A stretch of 64,000 bases of DNA, from contig JAIUNI010000001.1 in assembly GCA_020161935.1 (NCBI GenBank), positions 1,550,001-1,614,000 of the forward strand, in the 5' to 3' direction. Positions 24,309 through 32,507 of this stretch are shown here, piece after piece. Each line of letters starts with the position of its first letter. Position 1 is the stretch's first letter. Below the pieces are notes generated by a model that saw only the letters and a program-made list of their open reading frames with translations, was not told the DNA's origin and ran no database searches. Source of the stretch: Chloroflexota bacterium (GTDB lineage Bacteria > Chloroflexota > Anaerolineae > Aggregatilineales > Phototrophicaceae). Both the position numbers and the translations under genes were made by a program.

Positions 24309-25822
24309 GATGTCCCTCCGGCTGCGGCGTTCAGCAGCGTTTCGCGGGAGGCAGCAGCGCGGGTAAATTCTCCCGTCAGTTTGCCTTTGTAGACGGTGAG
24401 GATGCGGTGACTAACCGACAGCACTTCATCGAGATCAGAGGATACCAGCAAGATTGCCAGCCCTTGTGAGGCGAGTTCTTCAAGCTGGGTGTAAATATCA
24501 CCGCGCGCACCGACATCTACGCCCCACGTCGGTTCATTCAGCAGGAGGACTTTGACCTTCGCTTCTAGCCAGCGGGCCAGCACAACTTTCTGCTGGTTAC
24601 CCCCGCTGAGGAAACGCAGGTTGGTCGCCATGCCGCCCGCCATGCGGATGCCGAGACGGTCGATCCACCGCTTGGCGTGGGTGCGTTCGGTCGAGCGCTG
24701 GAAGAAGCCACCACGAGCGAGTTCACGCCAGTTGGAGAGGGTAATATTTTCGCGGACGTTCATATCCAGCACCAAGCCCTGCACTTTGCGGTCGGCGGGG
24801 ACAAGCCCGATTCCGGCGCGGCGGGCATCACGCGGGCTGCTGATGGACACGGGCTTACCGCTGACGGCGATGGTGCCGGTATCGGGGCGGGTCTCGCCGA
24901 AAATGGTGTTGATGATAGCATCGTGACCCGCGCCGAGCAGGCCGAAGATGCCGACAATTTCACCGGGGGCAAGTTGGAGGTTTACGTCCGAAAACAGGCT
25001 GCCTTTGCTCAAGCCGGAGACTTGGAGTACCGGCGGCGCGTCAACATTTTTACGCGCAATCGAGGCTTCGGACGTGCCGGTTGTAACCTCGTGACCGACC
25101 ATCATCTGCACCAGATCGCTGTGCTTGATGTCGGCTATCCGGCGCGTACCCACCAGTTTGCCGTCTCGCAGAACCGTCGCACGGTTGGCAATCTGGAAGA
25201 TTTCGTCGAGACGATGCGAGATGTAAATGATCGAGATGCCCTGCTTGACCAGCGCACGGATGCTTTCAAACAGCAGCGCGACTTCGTGCGGGGGAAAAGC
25301 GGCTGTCGGCTCGTCCATGACGATGATGCGGGCGTTACCCGAAATCGTTTTGACGACTTCAACAATTTGCCGTTCAACCACTGTGAGGTTCATCATGGGG
25401 GTTGTTGGGTCGATGTTGAGTTTAAGCAGCTTCAACTGTTCGCGTGCTTTTTGGTGCGCGGCGTTCCAATCGACAAGTAGGCCGCGCGAGGGCAAATGGC
25501 CCATCAGCAAATTTTCGGTGACGGAAAGTTCGGGCGCGTAATGCTGTTCCTGATAGATCATGCGGATGCCAAGCGCTTCGGCATCACGCGGCTGGCTGAT
25601 TTGTACCAGCTTACCGTTGATCAGAATGCTACCGGCATCTCGTTGATAATCGCCGTTCAATATTTTGATGAGGGTCGATTTACCCGCGCCATTTTCACCG
25701 AGCAGCGCCAGTACTTCGCCAGCATATAAATCCAGCGAAACGCCATCAAGCACTTTTAGGCCGTAAAAGCTCTTGTCGATATTTCGCATTTCGAGCAGCA
25801 GGTTTTGGCTGGCTTCGCTCAT
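24305..25822 (-). CDS. Sugar ABC transporter ATPase, two-domain RbsA family
   Basis: Fused double ATPase of 505 aa. Domain 1 has Walker A GENGAGKST, an atypical signature LTVVERQIVEV and Walker B IIVMDEPTAAF. Domain 2 has the degenerate Walker A GLLGAGHDA, the intact signature LSGGNQQKVVLARW and LLLNEPTWGVD; the degenerate second P-loop is normal for RbsA-type proteins. The ATG at 25822 overlaps the upstream permease TGA, so the longer frame to 25855 is rejected. Confidence 0.95.
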   Translation of the reverse strand: MSEASQNLLLEMRNIDKSFYGLKVLDGVSLDLYAGEVLALLGENGAGKSTLIKILNGDYQRDAGSILINGKLVQISQPRDAEALGIRMIYQEQHYAPELSVTENLLMGHLPSRGLLVDWNAAHQKAREQLKLLKLNIDPTTPMMNLTVVERQIVEVVKTISGNARIIVMDEPTAAFPPHEVALLFESIRALVKQGISIIYISHRLDEIFQIANRATVLRDGKLVGTRRIADIKHSDLVQMMVGHEVTTGTSEASIARKNVDAPPVLQVSGLSKGSLFSDVNLQLAPGEIVGIFGLLGAGHDAIINTIFGETRPDTGTIAVSGKPVSISSPRDARRAGIGLVPADRKVQGLVLDMNVRENITLSNWRELARGGFFQRSTERTHAKRWIDRLGIRMAGGMATNLRFLSGGNQQKVVLARWLEAKVKVLLLNEPTWGVDVGARGDIYTQLEELASQGLAILLVSSDLDEVLSVSHRILTVYKGKLTGEFTRAAASRETLLNAAAGGTS

Positions 25823-26811
25823 TTGCTCCCCCCACCCTGCCGCGTTTGTTCCCACTTAATGCGGATTTGGTCAACACCAACCGCGAGTAATAACACAACA
25901 CCCCGCGCCACGTCCTGCCAAAAGGCGGAGACGTTGAGTTGGATGAGGCCATTATCCAGCGTTCGCAGGAGGATAACCCCAATCAGCGTGCCAAGCAGCG
26001 TGCCTTTACCGCCGACTAAGGTTGTGCCACCCAGCACGACCGCCGCGATGACGGCAAACTCCAGCCCGAAGGCCGACTGCGGACGACCCGCAGCAAGCTG
26101 CGAGGCGCTAACGATGCCGGAGAGCGCGGAGAGCAGCCCGCACAAGCCATAGGCGATGAGCAGGTGACGGTTCATGTGGATACCGGCTAAACGCGCCGCG
26201 TCCGGGCTGCCACCGATGGCGAACAGGTTGCGGCCAAAGCGGGTGTAGCGCAGTACAAGGGCGAAGATCAAGTAAAGCGCGAGCATCAAGATCAGTGAGA
26301 AGGGAACACCCGCGATATTGCCACGACCCAGAAATTGGAAGCTCGGCTCGCCAAGCTGATTATCCTGCGTACCGGAAACCACAAAGGCGATCCCACGAAC
26401 GGCGGAATAGGTGGCTAATGTCGTGATGAGGGGGTTGATGCGGAGGCGGGTGATAATGAACCCATTGAGCAGACCGACCAGCAACCCGCTAAGTAAAGCA
26501 ACACCCACCGCAGGCCAAATGGGGAGCGTACTCGGCCAGAGCGAACTGGCGACGACACCGGTCAGCGCGGCGACCGAGCCAACCGATAGGTCAACACCGC
26601 CCGTAATCAAAACGATGGTCATACCAATCGCCGAGATGCCCACGGCAGCTAGGGTGCTGGCAATCGTCACCACATTGTTCATACTCAAAAATGTGGGGGC
26701 GCGTGAACCAATAACGAGGCACATAACGATTAAAGCGCCGAGCAAAACCAGCGTCGGATTGACCTTCAAGCCAGCAGTACGCGCCGGTGGAGCAACAGTT
26801 TCTTGCAACAT
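25819..26811 (-). CDS. Ribose-type sugar ABC transporter permease (RbsC/RhaQ family)
   Basis: Second RbsC-type permease, 330 aa, with IGMTIVLITGGVDLSVGSVAALTG, NGFIITRLRINPLITTLATY, FAIGGSPDAARLAGIH and AVIAAVVLGGTTLVGGKG. It is clearly paralogous to the permease at 23310, and the pair resembles RhaP/RhaQ of rhizobial rhamnose transporters. A stem-loop lies between it and the binding-protein gene upstream. Confidence 0.94.
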   Translation of the reverse strand: MLQETVAPPARTAGLKVNPTLVLLGALIVMCLVIGSRAPTFLSMNNVVTIASTLAAVGISAIGMTIVLITGGVDLSVGSVAALTGVVASSLWPSTLPIWPAVGVALLSGLLVGLLNGFIITRLRINPLITTLATYSAVRGIAFVVSGTQDNQLGEPSFQFLGRGNIAGVPFSLILMLALYLIFALVLRYTRFGRNLFAIGGSPDAARLAGIHMNRHLLIAYGLCGLLSALSGIVSASQLAAGRPQSAFGLEFAVIAAVVLGGTTLVGGKGTLLGTLIGVILLRTLDNGLIQLNVSAFWQDVARGVVLLLAVGVDQIRIKWEQTRQGGGSK

Positions 26812-26855
26812 AGGCTTCTTTGTTTAGGAATAACTATTTTCGGAAATAAATATCT

Positions 26856-26879
26856 GAGGGCAGCCGTTTGACTGCCCTC
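26856..26879 (-). promoter_or_regulatory. Stem-loop between binding-protein and permease genes
   Basis: A perfect 8-bp stem, GAGGGCAG (26856-26863) and CTGCCCTC (26872-26879), encloses an 8-nt loop. It starts 14 bp after the binding-protein stop and is followed on the minus strand by an AT-rich but not T-only stretch. It occupies the same place as the hairpin at 12887 in the other ABC operon, suggesting partial termination or 3'-end protection of the upstream mRNA. Confidence 0.6.
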
Positions 26880-26892
26880 GCACATATTATCG

Positions 26893-27984
26893 TTAGCTCG
26901 CAGCAGTAGCTTCCGGTGTGGCTTCTTCGGTCGAAGCGCCGCCAAGTGTCGCGCAAGCCTTGCTATCCGGCAAGACTTCGCAAATGTTTTCCTTGGTCAC
27001 GAATTGGTGATCAACGTAGATCGCGGGCGGAACGGCACGGCATTCCAGCAGGTCGATCATCGCGGGAATAATCTTGCTGCCGTAGAGTTCGGGGAAGTAA
27101 GCGGTCGCGCCCAGATACAGGCTGTTTTCCTTCAACATTTCGGTGAGGCCGCTTTCAACCGCACCCTGCCCGACGATGATGGAGTGCTCGGTACGACCAG
27201 CAGCTTCGAGGGCGGCGGCGGTACCCTGCGCGGTATCGTCGTTGATTTGCACGGCGATGATGTTGGCATCTTCGGGGATCAAGGGCAGCGCATCACTGAC
27301 GACCTTGAAGGCAACATCCTGCGTGTTCTTGCTGTCCAAGCGGATAATGTTTTCTTCCGGCACGGGGGTTTCCAGCTTGCCCTGAATACCATCAACCTGC
27401 CCTTGCATACGGGCGGCGGGGATGGGGCCGGACTGCGGCAGTTCGAGGACGAGGATGTAATCCACCTTGCCGCCCCAATTTTCGTTGGCGTAGTCGCCAC
27501 CGGCTTCGCCAGCCATCAAGCCAGCCTTGTAGTTATCCGCACCGAAGAAGGTCGCGCCGGGCATCGGAATGTCAATCGCGATCACCGGAATGGGCGGTTC
27601 GGTGTTCTGGAACAGGTTCATGATGACGTTGCCGAATTTTTCGTCGGTTTGGAATTCGACCACACCATCGACACCCTGCGCCACAAAGTTTTCGGCATTG
27701 TTCAAGGCGGTCGCACCATCAAGATTGTTGTTGGCGATCACGAGTTCGATGTTACCAGCGGCCCCGGCAGCGCTAACCATACCGGCTTCTACGGCGGTGA
27801 TGAAGTCAACACCGGTGGTCAGGTTGGCAAAGCCGATCTTATAGCTGTCTTTTTTAGTGGGGCAAGCATCCTGTGCAGCGACGGAACGGGCATCAGACTT
27901 GCTCGAAGCAAATATTGAGGTGACAGGGGTGACAGCGAGGGCGGCGAAAACGGCAGCAACAGCTAACTTACTTTTAACGTTCAT
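26893..27984 (-). CDS. Sugar ABC transporter substrate-binding protein (periplasmic-binding type 1)
   Basis: Exported binding protein of 363 aa; signal peptide about residues 1-26 (MNVKSKLAVAAVFAALAVTP then VTSIFAS). The mature part shows YKIGFANLTTGVDF, VDGVVEFQTDEKFGNV, PVIAIDIPMPGATFFGADNY, VDGIQGKLE and VGQGAVESGL. It ends in a Thr/Glu/Ala-rich tail. It is the first gene of the transporter operon behind the promoter at 28109-28137. It is closely related to the C-terminal half of the regulator encoded divergently at 28248, so both probably bind the same sugar. Confidence 0.94.
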   Translation of the reverse strand: MNVKSKLAVAAVFAALAVTPVTSIFASSKSDARSVAAQDACPTKKDSYKIGFANLTTGVDFITAVEAGMVSAAGAAGNIELVIANNNLDGATALNNAENFVAQGVDGVVEFQTDEKFGNVIMNLFQNTEPPIPVIAIDIPMPGATFFGADNYKAGLMAGEAGGDYANENWGGKVDYILVLELPQSGPIPAARMQGQVDGIQGKLETPVPEENIIRLDSKNTQDVAFKVVSDALPLIPEDANIIAVQINDDTAQGTAAALEAAGRTEHSIIVGQGAVESGLTEMLKENSLYLGATAYFPELYGSKIIPAMIDLLECRAVPPAIYVDHQFVTKENICEVLPDSKACATLGGASTEEATPEATAAS

Positions 27985-28070
27985 TCGATTTTTCTCCGAT
28001 TAACTAAACGATTTATATGGCTCTATTTAGTGAATGCAGTTCAAACGACTCGCGACCTCCATTTCGGATT

Positions 28071-28107
28071 TTGTTGATTTTTGTTGAAAATTGTTGAAAA
28101 CCGTTGA
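28071..28107 (-). promoter_or_regulatory. Four-box operator, 10-bp phased (transporter promoter)
   Basis: Read on the minus strand, four heptamers follow each other at exactly 10-bp steps: TCAACGG (28107-28101), then TCAACAA at 28097-28091, 28087-28081 and 28077-28071. The spacers are A/T triplets. The array begins one base downstream of the -10, a repression position, and puts all boxes on one helix face. DeoR-family proteins bind direct repeats, so the regulator at 28248 is the obvious candidate. Confidence 0.75.
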
Positions 28108-28108
28108 T

Positions 28109-28137
28109 AATGTAGCATGGGTGATGGATGTTGTCAA
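28109..28137 (-). promoter_or_regulatory. Promoter of the ribose-type transporter operon
   Basis: On the minus strand TTGACA (28137-28132) and TACATT (28114-28109) are separated by 17 bp, with the sequence TTGACAACAT at the start. The same ten bases begin the promoter at 32340, and both promoters are followed directly by the four-box array. Transcription would start in the array and reach the binding-protein ATG after about 110 nt of leader. Confidence 0.7.
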
Positions 28138-28247
28138 TTATGTTGCCAGTACTACACCTGACTTGAAACAGATGACATTAGACGATTACGAAGAAATTTT
28201 TATTCGGTATAAAATAGTTTGTTTGACCTTTTCGAAAGAGGCTTAGT

Positions 28248-29960
28248 TTGACCAGCAAAGCACTAACTACCTTTGAACGCCGACAGCTTATCCTACGGAT
28301 TTTAGAGGAACAGTCGGGCATCAAAGTCACCGATTTGGCACTCCAACTGGACGTATCTGAGGGAACGATTCGGAATGATTTAGCGGCGTTGGACGATGAA
28401 GACCAGATTATGCGTGTGCGCGGCGGCGCGGTGTCACGCATCAAACCCCCACACTCGAATCATCTCATCGCGGCGCGGTCGCGGGTGAACTATGACGCGA
28501 AGCAGCGCATTGCCCAATGGGCGGCGGGAACGGTGGAAAACGGTGATGCCATTATTCTGGATGCCAGTACAACCGTTTTGCACATGGCCGAGTTTCTGCA
28601 TAACCGGCGCAACCTGACGGTGGTTACGAACGGGTTAGAGGTCGCACGGCGGCTGGCGGAGTCCTCATCGAATACCGTGATTTTGGTGGGCGGTATCCTG
28701 CGAAACGACGGGAACGCGATCACAGGTTTACTTGGCACAAAGCTGCTGGAGGACTTGCATATCCGCACGGCGTTTGTCTCATGTGTCGGTTTCTCGCTCG
28801 AAGCGGGGTTGATGGAGTCGGACATCGGGCAAGCGCAGATTAAGCAAGTGATGATCCAATCGGCGCAGCGGGTGGTGGCACTGGTGGATGCAAGCAAGTT
28901 TAACCAGATCGCCCTCGCCCCTTTTGCGGCGGTGGATGCAATTGACCACATCGTTACCGACCAAGACACGGACAGCAACATCATTCAAGCGCTGCAAAGC
29001 AGAGACATCAGCGTAACCGTGTCTAGCGACCACGCCGCCACAACCTATACGCCAAACCAGAACCAGCATAAGTTGTACAAAATCGGATTTGCGAACCTGA
29101 GTGAGGATATGGCCTTTCCACGGGATGTACGGCGCGGACTGGAACGGGCGGCTAAGGAATCGGGACAGGTTGAGTTATTCGTCGCCAGCAACCAGATGAG
29201 CCGCGAGATTGCGGTCGAAATCGCCGATGATTTGATTGCCAGCGAGATTGACCTGATGATTGAGTTCCAGATTGATGAGAGCGTCGGCAACGTGCTGATG
29301 AGCAAGTTCAACCAAGCGGGGATTCCGGTGATCGCGATTGATATTCCGATGGTCGGCGCGACCTTTTTCGGGGTGGATAATTATCATTCCGGTTATGTTT
29401 CGGGATTGGAATTGGGCAAGGGTGTTATGCAGGAGTGGGGTGGGCAGTTCGACCGGCTGCTGGCACTGGAACATCCACGAGCGGGGCATCTACCAGCGGC
29501 GCGTATTCGCGGGCAGATTGACGGTTTCAAAGCCGTAATCGGTGAGGTGAGCGACGATAAAATCATTTACCGGGACAGCGGGAACACGACACAAATTAGT
29601 GAGGCGGTGATGCTGCAACTGCTCCAAGAACTGCCGGATGAACACCGGCTGGCGGTCGTTAGCTTTAATGATGATTCGGCGATTGGCGCATTGGAAGCGG
29701 CACGACGCGAACACCGGACGAACGATGTTTTGTTGGTCGGGCAAGGGGCTGACCGCCGTTTGCGCGATGAGTTACGACGCGGCAACTCGCGGATTATCGG
29801 CTCAACAGCCTTCCACCCGGAACTGTATGGCGAAAGGCTGGTGAAGCTGGCGATGGATATCTTACAAGGCGAACCGGTGCCACCGGCGGTCTATATGGAG
29901 CATACGTTCATCAACGCGGCGAATGTCGATTTACAACATATCATCCGTGATGACCGCTAG
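28248..29960 (+). CDS. DeoR-family regulator fused to a periplasmic-binding-protein-like sugar sensor
   Basis: Predicted repressor of 570 aa in three parts. Residues 1-60 are the DeoR winged helix (FERRQLILRILEEQSG, VSEGTIRNDLAALDDE). About 75-235 is the DeoR C-terminal sugar-phosphate domain (DASTTVLHMAEFL, TVVTNGLEVA, GGILR). About 272-560 is a type-1 sugar-binding domain without a signal peptide. That last part matches the transporter's own binding protein at 26893 block by block: YKIGFANL, EFQ.DE..GNV, PVIAIDIPM.GATFFG.DNY, VGQGA, PELYG. The start is TTG with AGAGG seven bases before. It is probably a dual-input regulator sensing free sugar and a phosphorylated product. Confidence 0.93.
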   Translation: MTSKALTTFERRQLILRILEEQSGIKVTDLALQLDVSEGTIRNDLAALDDEDQIMRVRGGAVSRIKPPHSNHLIAARSRVNYDAKQRIAQWAAGTVENGDAIILDASTTVLHMAEFLHNRRNLTVVTNGLEVARRLAESSSNTVILVGGILRNDGNAITGLLGTKLLEDLHIRTAFVSCVGFSLEAGLMESDIGQAQIKQVMIQSAQRVVALVDASKFNQIALAPFAAVDAIDHIVTDQDTDSNIIQALQSRDISVTVSSDHAATTYTPNQNQHKLYKIGFANLSEDMAFPRDVRRGLERAAKESGQVELFVASNQMSREIAVEIADDLIASEIDLMIEFQIDESVGNVLMSKFNQAGIPVIAIDIPMVGATFFGVDNYHSGYVSGLELGKGVMQEWGGQFDRLLALEHPRAGHLPAARIRGQIDGFKAVIGEVSDDKIIYRDSGNTTQISEAVMLQLLQELPDEHRLAVVSFNDDSAIGALEAARREHRTNDVLLVGQGADRRLRDELRRGNSRIIGSTAFHPELYGERLVKLAMDILQGEPVPPAVYMEHTFINAANVDLQHIIRDDR

Positions 29961-31090
29961 ATTTCAATCGTGTATTTGCGAACGGTATCTTCGATGACAT
30001 CCGCGCCGAGACCGTAGCCTTCGGGGGCATACACCCAGCCTTCGCGCTGCTCAACGGGATTGGTAACCAGTTCATGCTGCACGATGCCCGGCGCAGGTTT
30101 GAGTTCAAACAGAATGGGATTGGTCGCACACAGGGACAGATGAATACTGGCAGCGGTATTTAAAGCACCGGCCCAAGTATGAGCATTGACAGCAACGTTA
30201 CGTTCGGCGGCGCGGCGGAAAATCTTCCACATTCCGGTGATGCCTTCCACACGACCGGGGTCAACCAGAATGACATCACACACATCAGCATCTAAAAGGC
30301 GACCGTAATCCTGTAGGTTAAAGAAGCGTTCGCCGAAACCGACCCGCATTTCAGGCACGGCTGACCGGAGGTGATGGTAGGCATTAAAGTTATCGGGGAA
30401 GAAGGGGTCTTCGATCCACGCAAGCTGATATTCGCTCATGGCTTTGGCGGTACTGACGGCGCGGGGAATATCCCATTTACACTTGGCACCCACGTCGATG
30501 ATGAACCCGGCTTTTTCGCCAATCGCGGAACGAACGGCTTTCACGAAGCTGACATCACGGGCTTGATCGACACCGAGATTGGCGTGGCCTTTTTTGCCGA
30601 AACCGACTTTGACATATTGATAGCCGTTTTGGATATGCGCGGCGAGTTCAAGCGCCATGTCGTCAATGGTGGCGGCTTTGGGGTGGGAACTGGCGCAGGC
30701 AGGGAGACGTTCACGCAGTTTGCCGCCCAACATTTGCGAGAGGTTGAGCTTGAGCAGCTTACCTTTTAAGTCCCAGAGCGCCATATCAATCGCGCTGATG
30801 GCGAGGGCTGCAATGCCACCAACGTTGCCGTACCACCAGACTTTATCCCGCAGCGCTTCCCAGATGGCTTCAATGTCGTAGGGATCTTTATCCAGCACGA
30901 CATCCCCAACGCCGTGACGGATTAAAGCGGTGATCGAGGCAGTGGCTTCGTGGAAAATGCTGATGCATTCGCCCCAGCCGACGGTGCCATCGCTGGCTTC
31001 GAGGCGGACGACGACGATGGAGCGGACGGACATATTGTCGTTGCTTTCAGGATATTCCATCGGGAAAACATCTATTTTTTTGATCTGCAC
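29957..31090 (-). CDS. Enolase-superfamily acid-sugar dehydratase (mandelate racemase subgroup)
   Basis: Mg-dependent dehydratase or racemase of 377 aa. Metal ligands are in FIIDVGAKCKWD, WIEDPFFPDN and VGFGERFF; the general-base His is in VAVNAHTWAGAL. In the second-strand position usually reading KxK the protein has VKVGFG, so the second lysine is missing; some acid-sugar dehydratases tolerate this. The start is GTG with AAAGGA upstream. Its TAG overlaps the TAG of the convergent regulator on a shared CTAG. A role such as L-fuconate or L-rhamnonate dehydration is inferred from context. Confidence 0.88.
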   Translation of the reverse strand: MQIKKIDVFPMEYPESNDNMSVRSIVVVRLEASDGTVGWGECISIFHEATASITALIRHGVGDVVLDKDPYDIEAIWEALRDKVWWYGNVGGIAALAISAIDMALWDLKGKLLKLNLSQMLGGKLRERLPACASSHPKAATIDDMALELAAHIQNGYQYVKVGFGKKGHANLGVDQARDVSFVKAVRSAIGEKAGFIIDVGAKCKWDIPRAVSTAKAMSEYQLAWIEDPFFPDNFNAYHHLRSAVPEMRVGFGERFFNLQDYGRLLDADVCDVILVDPGRVEGITGMWKIFRRAAERNVAVNAHTWAGALNTAASIHLSLCATNPILFELKPAPGIVQHELVTNPVEQREGWVYAPEGYGLGADVIEDTVRKYTIEI

Positions 31091-31166
31091 AACAAAATCC
31101 TTTAGTTATCAAAGAATATCGAAGGAGAGTGCATTCCTGCCCTCTCCATTACAAGTGGATTTTAAC

Positions 31167-32312
31167 TCAGCGAACCTTATATTTGGCTACATAGGCGCGA
31201 TCCAGTTCGATACCGAAACCGGGCTTATCCGAAATGGTGTAGTAACCGTCTTTGAGGGGGCGGGCTTCGGTTTGGATGTCCCAGAAGAAGGGGTCACGGT
31301 CGCGGTGGAAACACTCGACGAAGGTTCCATGCGCGACGCTGCCGAGCAAGTGAGCCGAAATTTGGGCTTCTTCGTGGTGCGCCATTTTGATGCCGAACGC
31401 CGAGCAGATGCTGGCGACACGCCGCCACATGGTCGGGCCGCCGCCCCATGAGGTATCAAAGTTGCAGTAGTCGATAGAATCACCGATGATAAGGTCACGG
31501 ACACCATCAATGCGGTATTCGCTCTGCCCAGCGGTAATAGGCACGCCGGTCGAGAGGCGGACATCGCGCAGCCAACGTTTGTCGTTGTACCAGCGCACCG
31601 GCTCCTCGAACCAGTACAGCTCGATACCGGCGTTTTCGGCGAGGCGGCAGAAGCGGATGGCTTGCTGGAGGTCGTACCCCTGATTAGCATCCACCATCAG
31701 CGTAAATTTTTCGCCGCCGACCTGCCGCGCTATCTTGAGGCGTTCAAGGTCTTCTTCGGGGGTCGCGCCGCCGATTTTGAACTTCATGCCGACGACACCG
31801 TAGTCGATGTAGCTGGAAACTTCGTGCGCCAATTCATCAAAGTTTTGCCCGTAGTAGCCACCAATGGCGATCATCGGTAGGCGATTGGTGTAGCCGCCCC
31901 ATAGGCGATACATCGGCATATTGAGCGCCTTACCGACCGTATCCCAAATGGCGGTATCCACTGCCGAAATCGCCTGCATTACGACACCACGATCCCGCAG
32001 GATGTCGTAGGTAGCGGGTTTCATGGCTTCCCAGCAGCCCTCGGTGTTAAACACGTCCATGCCGATAAGCACAGGGGCTAGCTCTTTATGGATGATGGAT
32101 AAGATGACATCTTGTTCTTCATCAGTATCGCCCGTGTAGACCTCACCCACGACACCCTGTTTGGTCAGGATGCGGGTGATGATGGTGCAGCGGTTCTGCA
32201 TCGAATATTTGCTACCGCGATAGACTTTGTTGAGGGGGATACGGAGGGCTTCCGTTTCGATGGCTTGAATGGTCAGGGGGGATGATGGAACCCAATTTTG
32301 CGCGTCAGTCAT
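31167..32312 (-). CDS. Enolase-superfamily dehydratase/racemase (mandelate racemase subgroup)
   Basis: Second enolase-superfamily enzyme, 381 aa. The KxK pair is intact in VGMKFKIGG, metal ligands lie in TLMVDANQGYD, WFEEPVRWYND and TAGQSEYRIDG, and a His-rich segment KMAHHEEAQISAHLLGS supplies the C-terminal base. It lies 76 bp upstream of the other dehydratase on the same strand and probably shares its transcript. The different active-site makeup suggests a different acid-sugar or C2 epimer. TATACT at 32379-32374 may be its -10, within the box array. Confidence 0.88.
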   Translation of the reverse strand: MTDAQNWVPSSPLTIQAIETEALRIPLNKVYRGSKYSMQNRCTIITRILTKQGVVGEVYTGDTDEEQDVILSIIHKELAPVLIGMDVFNTEGCWEAMKPATYDILRDRGVVMQAISAVDTAIWDTVGKALNMPMYRLWGGYTNRLPMIAIGGYYGQNFDELAHEVSSYIDYGVVGMKFKIGGATPEEDLERLKIARQVGGEKFTLMVDANQGYDLQQAIRFCRLAENAGIELYWFEEPVRWYNDKRWLRDVRLSTGVPITAGQSEYRIDGVRDLIIGDSIDYCNFDTSWGGGPTMWRRVASICSAFGIKMAHHEEAQISAHLLGSVAHGTFVECFHRDRDPFFWDIQTEARPLKDGYYTISDKPGFGIELDRAYVAKYKVR

Positions 32313-32339
32313 ATTGATTTAACTAAAAGTCCTCTATTT

Positions 32340-32367
32340 TTGACAACATTTTTGGATGTGTTACAAT
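32340..32367 (+). promoter_or_regulatory. Promoter of the Gfo/Idh-SDR pair
   Basis: On the plus strand TTGACA (32340-32345) and TACAAT (32362-32367) have a 16-bp spacer. The first ten bases, TTGACAACAT, are identical to those of the transporter promoter at 28137, and the operator array starts at the very next base. The leader to the GTG at 32508 would be about 130 nt. Confidence 0.7.
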
Positions 32368-32404
32368 TCGACAAGTATAGACAATTATCAACAAAAATCA
32401 ACAA
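32368..32404 (+). promoter_or_regulatory. Four-box operator, 10-bp phased (dehydratase / Gfo-SDR region)
   Basis: Four heptamers at exact 10-bp steps on the plus strand: TCGACAA (32368), TAGACAA (32378), TCAACAA (32388) and TCAACAA (32398). Orientation and placement relative to the promoter are the same as in the array at 28071-28107, with the degenerate boxes nearest the -10 in both. The array also overlaps a possible minus-strand promoter (TTGATT 32401-32396, TATACT 32379-32374) for the dehydratases, so one bound regulator could control both directions. Confidence 0.75.
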
Positions 32405-32507
32405 TTTTCGCAATACTTACATAACACTAAACATGATTATTTGAGTTCATTTCAATCCGCAGAAAAAATAAGTCCTGTTATGTCAACATTTTAGGAGGGG
32501 TTATTAC

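Noticed and set aside
28071..28107. Tandem 10-bp repeats as a CRISPR-like or simple-repeat array
   Set aside because: Units are too short and too few, and the same arrangement with the same promoter recurs at 32340-32404, pointing to an operator.
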